A DNA stretch of 8,339 nucleotides. Origin: Bacillota bacterium (lineage in GTDB: Bacteria > Bacillota > Clostridia > Clostridiales > Clostridiaceae). A program made the translations under genes and the position numbers. The notes below the pieces were generated by a model. The model was not told the DNA's origin, searched no databases, and saw only the letters and a program-made list of their open reading frames with translations. How positions within the stretch are numbered: position 1 is the first letter of the stretch; each line of letters starts with the position of its first letter. This document shows positions 5,223 through 8,339 of this stretch, in pieces. Location of the stretch: contig JAUZPH010000143.1 in assembly GCA_030706065.1 (NCBI GenBank), positions 1 through 8,339 of the forward strand, in the 5' to 3' direction.

Positions 5223-7865
5223 ATGAAGAAACGAAATATTTCATTGATACTGGTGATATGCCTTTTGGTTTGTATATTTCCAACCATAGCTTTTGCCAGC
5301 GATTCATCGGCAGACACGGCAAAAAAGTCATATTATGAAAATTATACCGCTATCGGTGACAGCATTTGCGCCGGCTTTTCTCAGGCTGACTATGATTATA
5401 ATAACGGCTTTGATATGACGGAAAATATTACAAATTCACCGGAGTTCTGTTACGCCAGACTGGTTGGCAAAAGACTAGACAGTGCTGTCTATAATCTTGA
5501 AAAACTCGCCTGCGATACAGGAGAACTGCTTGACATTCTGACAGATGAGAATAACGAATATTATTCTGTATACCGCAATTACATTAAGAAAAGTGATTTG
5601 ATCACACTTGGTATTGGAAGCAATGATTTGGCTATGTCAACCATGCATTCGATTCTGAATTGTATCGGCGGAGACATTGCTGATATGAGTACTCAGGAAG
5701 TTATGTCACTGTTGGAACCGCTGCTGACCGGCGATATGGACGGAATGGTACGCAGTATTGAGGTGCTGAAGGGCATAAAGCTCACCCAGGAACAGCTTCA
5801 GGCAATTCAAGGAGTTCTCTCCGATGAGTCTTTAAGCGTGACCCTGGAGAAAGCGTATGAGACCTACTGCGGAAACTTCCCGAAAGTCGTAAAGAAGATC
5901 CGGGAAATCAATCCAAAGGCTGAGTTTGCTGTTCTTAATTATTATAACCCTTACAAAGACGTGAATTTCAACTGGGGTGACATAAGTTTTAATACCGGCA
6001 AGGTAATTCAGGTACCCACCGACAAGATGAATAAATTCGCGCTGAACTATTGCCAGGATAAGGGCTATCTGTATGTGGACGTTTCCGATACTCTAACAAA
6101 TGGCGCTGATCCCCATCCTTCAATAGTTGGACATGCCCAGATTGCTGGACATATCCTTGATGCACTGTTGAATACTATTACAGCGGCTGCACAAACCGGC
6201 GGAACTATAACACCAGCCGGTGAAAATATAGTTAAATCCGGGGAATCCCTGACTTTCACCATTGCTGCCGCCAGCGGATATGAGATAAGCGATGTGTTGG
6301 TGGATGGCAGGAGTGCAGGCGCTGTGAATACATATACCTTTACTGATGTAAAGGGGAATCATTCCATCACTGCAAGCTTCCGTAGAGTTGAAGGAACGAT
6401 GCATTATAAGACCTACAGCGCGCTGGGAGACAGTATTACCGCCGGCTTCGGGCTTCCTGACTACAAAGGGGACTTTTCCAATCCTGAGGACTGCTATGTT
6501 GCAGTTGCAGCGAAGGACCTCGGTACAGACAATAACTATAATCTCGCTTTGAGTGCATATGCAACAAAAGACCTGCTGGATATTCTACAAGACCCGTCAA
6601 ATAAGTATTATGCACGTTTTAGAAGCAGCCTTCAGGATTCAGACCTCATTTCAGTTGACATTGGCAGCAATGACCTGACGATGACATTGCTCGATATGGT
6701 GCTTGAATGCCTGGGCATGGACTTGGATAACATGACCGTTGAAGAGAGGTATACACTTATCTTGTCTTTGCTGAATGGAGCAAAGCCTGATTCTCTCCCG
6801 GAAAATCCTGAGGATTATTTTGGACAAAATATAACCGAGGATCAGAAAACAGCAATACTGGAGGCGCTTATGACTGAGAATATTGACGCAAGGTTTACAG
6901 AGGCCTATGAAAAGTTCACAAAAAACTGGGAAGAGATTATAACAGCTATTCGGGAAATAAATCCTGATGCAGACCTTGCTGCTATAGGCTATTATAACTC
7001 CAATCCGGATTTGAATTTCGAATATAATGGTGCAACATATTATATTGGACAAGTTAACCAGAAGTATATCGATAAGATGAACAGCTATATTTCCGAGAAA
7101 TCTGCGTCAGCCGGCAAATATGTTTATGTTGATACCACAGGAGTAGAACTGAATTGCTTCGACCCCCATCCTTCAAAAGCCGGCCATGCAGAAATTGCTG
7201 CCAGGCTCGTGAATGCCTTACTCAATATTCACAAGAGAGTAACATCAGTAAGTTTAAATAAAACTACTGATTCCTTGACTGTTGGGGAGACAGATACGTT
7301 GACAGCAACGGTAAATCCATCCGATGCAGAGAATAAGGCTGTTGTGTGGTCAAGCAGTAATGCTTCAGTGGCGGCTGTAGATTCCACCGGAAAAGTAACG
7401 GCTGTAGCTGCAGGAACTGCAGATATAACAGTAACTACAGTGGATGGGAATAAGACCGCTGTATGTAACGTAACTGTGACTGTTCCGGTAATAAATGTAA
7501 CATCAGTAAGCATAAATAAAACTACGGATACCTTGATAGTTGGCGACACAGATACTTTGACAGCAACGGTAAATCCATCCGATGCAAGCAATAAGGCTAT
7601 TGTGTGGTCAAGCAGTAATACTACAGTGGCAGCGGTAGATTCTACCGGAAAAGTAACGGTTGTAGCTGCAGGAGCTGCGATAATAACAGTAACTACAGTG
7701 GATGGGAATAAGACCGCTGTATGCAGCGTAACTGTAGTAAAAGCTAATGCTTCAGTTTTACCACAGACCGGATCTGCAGTTGATACTGATACTCTGACTT
7801 TATCAGGATTAATAACGCTTCTTGCGGGAATAGCAATAATAAGGTTCAGGAAAAAGGAAATTTAA
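5223..7865 (+). CDS. Secreted LPXTG-anchored protein with two SGNH/GDSL hydrolase domains, an InlB-like repeat and two Big2 domains
   Basis: An 880-aa surface protein, predicted to hydrolyse ester bonds outside the cell. Order: signal peptide (MKKRN, hydrophobic core, likely cut after AFA, residue 25). SGNH domain 1 (~37-318): nucleophile S47 in GDSI, N134 in GSNDL, D296/H298 in DPHPS. InlB-like repeat (~323-388; GGTITPAGENIV...YTFTDVKGNHSITASF). SGNH domain 2 (~395-669): S404, N483, D647/H649. Big2 Ig-like domains (~673-752 and ~759-838). Sorting signal LPQTG (846-850), hydrophobic helix and RFRKKEI tail for sortase linkage to peptidoglycan. The two hydrolase domains are clear duplicates (DLLDIL, IGSNDL, REINP, YYN, DKMN, DPHPS..GHA) and both catalytic sets are intact. 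Each has a 65-70-residue leucine/methionine-rich insert after GSND that could form a lid over the active site. The gene lies 37 bases after the ligase with no terminator between, so co-transcription is likely. The substrate (lipid, acetylated glycan or other ester) cannot be told. No sortase gene is in the window. Confidence 0.92.
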   Translation: MKKRNISLILVICLLVCIFPTIAFASDSSADTAKKSYYENYTAIGDSICAGFSQADYDYNNGFDMTENITNSPEFCYARLVGKRLDSAVYNLEKLACDTGELLDILTDENNEYYSVYRNYIKKSDLITLGIGSNDLAMSTMHSILNCIGGDIADMSTQEVMSLLEPLLTGDMDGMVRSIEVLKGIKLTQEQLQAIQGVLSDESLSVTLEKAYETYCGNFPKVVKKIREINPKAEFAVLNYYNPYKDVNFNWGDISFNTGKVIQVPTDKMNKFALNYCQDKGYLYVDVSDTLTNGADPHPSIVGHAQIAGHILDALLNTITAAAQTGGTITPAGENIVKSGESLTFTIAAASGYEISDVLVDGRSAGAVNTYTFTDVKGNHSITASFRRVEGTMHYKTYSALGDSITAGFGLPDYKGDFSNPEDCYVAVAAKDLGTDNNYNLALSAYATKDLLDILQDPSNKYYARFRSSLQDSDLISVDIGSNDLTMTLLDMVLECLGMDLDNMTVEERYTLILSLLNGAKPDSLPENPEDYFGQNITEDQKTAILEALMTENIDARFTEAYEKFTKNWEEIITAIREINPDADLAAIGYYNSNPDLNFEYNGATYYIGQVNQKYIDKMNSYISEKSASAGKYVYVDTTGVELNCFDPHPSKAGHAEIAARLVNALLNIHKRVTSVSLNKTTDSLTVGETDTLTATVNPSDAENKAVVWSSSNASVAAVDSTGKVTAVAAGTADITVTTVDGNKTAVCNVTVTVPVINVTSVSINKTTDTLIVGDTDTLTATVNPSDASNKAIVWSSSNTTVAAVDSTGKVTVVAAGAAIITVTTVDGNKTAVCSVTVVKANASVLPQTGSAVDTDTLTLSGLITLLAGIAIIRFRKKEI
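7239..7736 (+). repeat. Two near-identical 240-base direct repeats encoding the Big2 domains
   Basis: Copy 1 (7239-7478) and copy 2 (7497-7736) are offset by 258 bases (86 codons). Long blocks are identical or nearly so at the DNA level, including GTAACATCAGTAAG, GACAGCAACGGTAAATCC, GTGTGGTCAAGCAGTAAT and GTGGATGGGAATAAGACC. Silent positions are conserved too, so the copies arose by recent duplication or are kept alike by recombination. The count of units may vary between strains. Confidence 0.85.
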
Positions 7866-7874
7866 TTTCAAATT

Positions 7875-7905
7875 AAAGCTCCCACTTCAATAGTGGGAGC
7901 TTTTT
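7875..7905 (+). terminator. Intrinsic terminator of the surface esterase gene
   Basis: AAAGCTCCCACT (7875-7886) and AGTGGGAGCTTT (7892-7903) form a perfect 12-bp stem with a 5-base loop, followed by a T-run to 7905. It starts 10 bases after the stop codon and closes the unit. Confidence 0.92.
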
Positions 7906-7982
7906 AACGCTATTTCTTTATTGCTTAAACTTAAACCGATAGTAATATCAAAGTATAAAAGGTGCCGGAAATCCATTAAATG

Positions 7983-8024
7983 AAAATAACAACCTGGAAT
8001 AACTCTCTCCAGGTTGTTATTTTT
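7983..8024. terminator. Bidirectional terminator, 16-bp perfect stem
   Basis: AAAATAACAACCTGGA (7983-7998) and TCCAGGTTGTTATTTT (8008-8023) pair perfectly around a 9-base loop. The arms end in A and T runs, so it works on either strand. Its main job is probably to end the leftward gene whose stop is at 8030; it also backs up the 7875 terminator. The 77 bases between the two terminators hold nothing recognisable. Confidence 0.88.
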
Positions 8025-8029
8025 AAAAG

Positions 8030-8338
8030 TTAAAATGCTTTGCTTTTTTGATTTTGCACTTTCTTCCTGTGAATTTCATAGCTGTATGGTGCAGGGTTCT
8101 TCTGCCCTACAGGAGCAGCATACCAGACTATCATATAGACATTTCCTTTTTTGAAGAGATTCCTCAGTTCAACGGAATCGGTAAAGGTCATATTTATTGG
8201 CCTGAGAGTTAATACATTGTATGAAACACCTGGAGTCTTTCCACCCGTCTGTATTTCATTTACGAAAGTGACATTATAATCAATATATTGACGCATTAGC
8301 TTTTCCAGATCAACTGCGTTTTTGAGGGTACTACAATC
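8030..8338 (-). CDS. Unrecognised protein, C-terminal part (5' end outside window)
   Basis: The frame is open from the right edge (visible start DCSTLKNAVDLEKLMRQYID), so the ATG at 8296 is probably internal and about 102 C-terminal residues are seen. I do not recognise the family. The visible part has no membrane helix or catalytic motif. It alternates short beta-like stretches (YNVTFVNEI, VSYNVLTLRPINMTF, VYMIVWYAAP) with a short helix (SVELRNLFKK) and ends in a basic tail (IHRKKVQNQKSKAF). That would fit a beta-sandwich or ligand-binding domain, but this is a guess. It converges on the surface esterase gene, and its TAA stop is followed at once by the 7983-8024 terminator. The intact reading frame and the terminator at its end support a real gene. 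Confidence 0.65.
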   Translation of the reverse strand, partial: DCSTLKNAVDLEKLMRQYIDYNVTFVNEIQTGGKTPGVSYNVLTLRPINMTFTDSVELRNLFKKGNVYMIVWYAAPVGQKNPAPYSYEIHRKKVQNQKSKAF

Positions 8339-8339
8339 A

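Noticed and set aside
6651..7052. 133-codon open frame on the minus strand
   Set aside because: It lies wholly within the second SGNH domain, which has clear family motifs; no ribosome binding site or family signal supports it.
7229..7591. 120-codon open frame on the minus strand
   Set aside because: It is a shadow of the repeated Big2 coding sequence on the plus strand, created by its Thr/Val-rich codons.
7239..7736. CRISPR-like or mobile-element repeat
   Set aside because: There are only two long units, in frame and coding for Ig-like domains, so this is a protein-domain duplication.

Overview
The window looks like a chromosomal segment of a low-GC Gram-positive bacterium of the class Clostridia. 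The evidence is AT-rich intergenic DNA, strong AAGGAG-type ribosome binding sites, several U-tailed hairpin terminators, an RNase J gene, a YwbE-family gene and a surface protein with an LPXTG-type sorting signal. The genus cannot be fixed from the sequence alone; a Ruminiclostridium-like origin is a guess.

Layout from left to right. Positions 3-824 (+) hold the C-terminal part of an FtsX/BceB-type ABC transporter permease cut by the window edge. It converges on a ywbE homologue (927-1121, -), with a bidirectional hairpin terminator between them. Upstream of ywbE on the same strand is rnj (1222-2886, -), a complete RNase J with all metallo-beta-lactamase and beta-CASP motifs; a 12-bp hairpin separates the two. 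A good sigma-A-type promoter (-35 TTGATG, 17 bp, -10 TATAAT) lies about 160 bases ahead of rnj. Next comes a 583-base divergent region (2887-3469) with no convincing gene. It holds the rnj promoter, an orphan intrinsic terminator at 3154-3185, a small hairpin, and an extended -10 element facing right.

The right half carries a probable two-gene transcription unit on the + strand. The first gene (3470-5185) is an AMP-forming acyl-CoA synthetase-like enzyme that is full length and carries all core motifs, but one in-frame TGA (4466-4468) splits it. A single G-to-T change in what looks like a GGGGGA run explains the stop. The second gene (5223-7865) starts 37 bases later and encodes an 880-residue secreted, cell-wall-anchored protein. 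Its order is signal peptide, SGNH esterase domain, InlB-like repeat, second SGNH esterase domain, two nearly identical Big2 Ig-like repeats, LPQTG sorting signal. A strong terminator follows.

At the right edge (8030-8339, -) is the C-terminal end of an unrecognised protein that converges on the surface esterase gene, with a 16-bp perfect bidirectional hairpin at its 3' end.

How the genes fit together: rnj and ywbE are housekeeping or conserved genes and seem unrelated to the right half. The ligase and the double esterase may have formed an acyl-activation/acyl-removal pair acting inside and outside the cell. That link is inferred from spacing and shared strand only, and the ligase copy here appears broken unless the TGA is a sequence error. 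No CRISPR array, tRNA, rRNA, insertion sequence or phage gene was seen.
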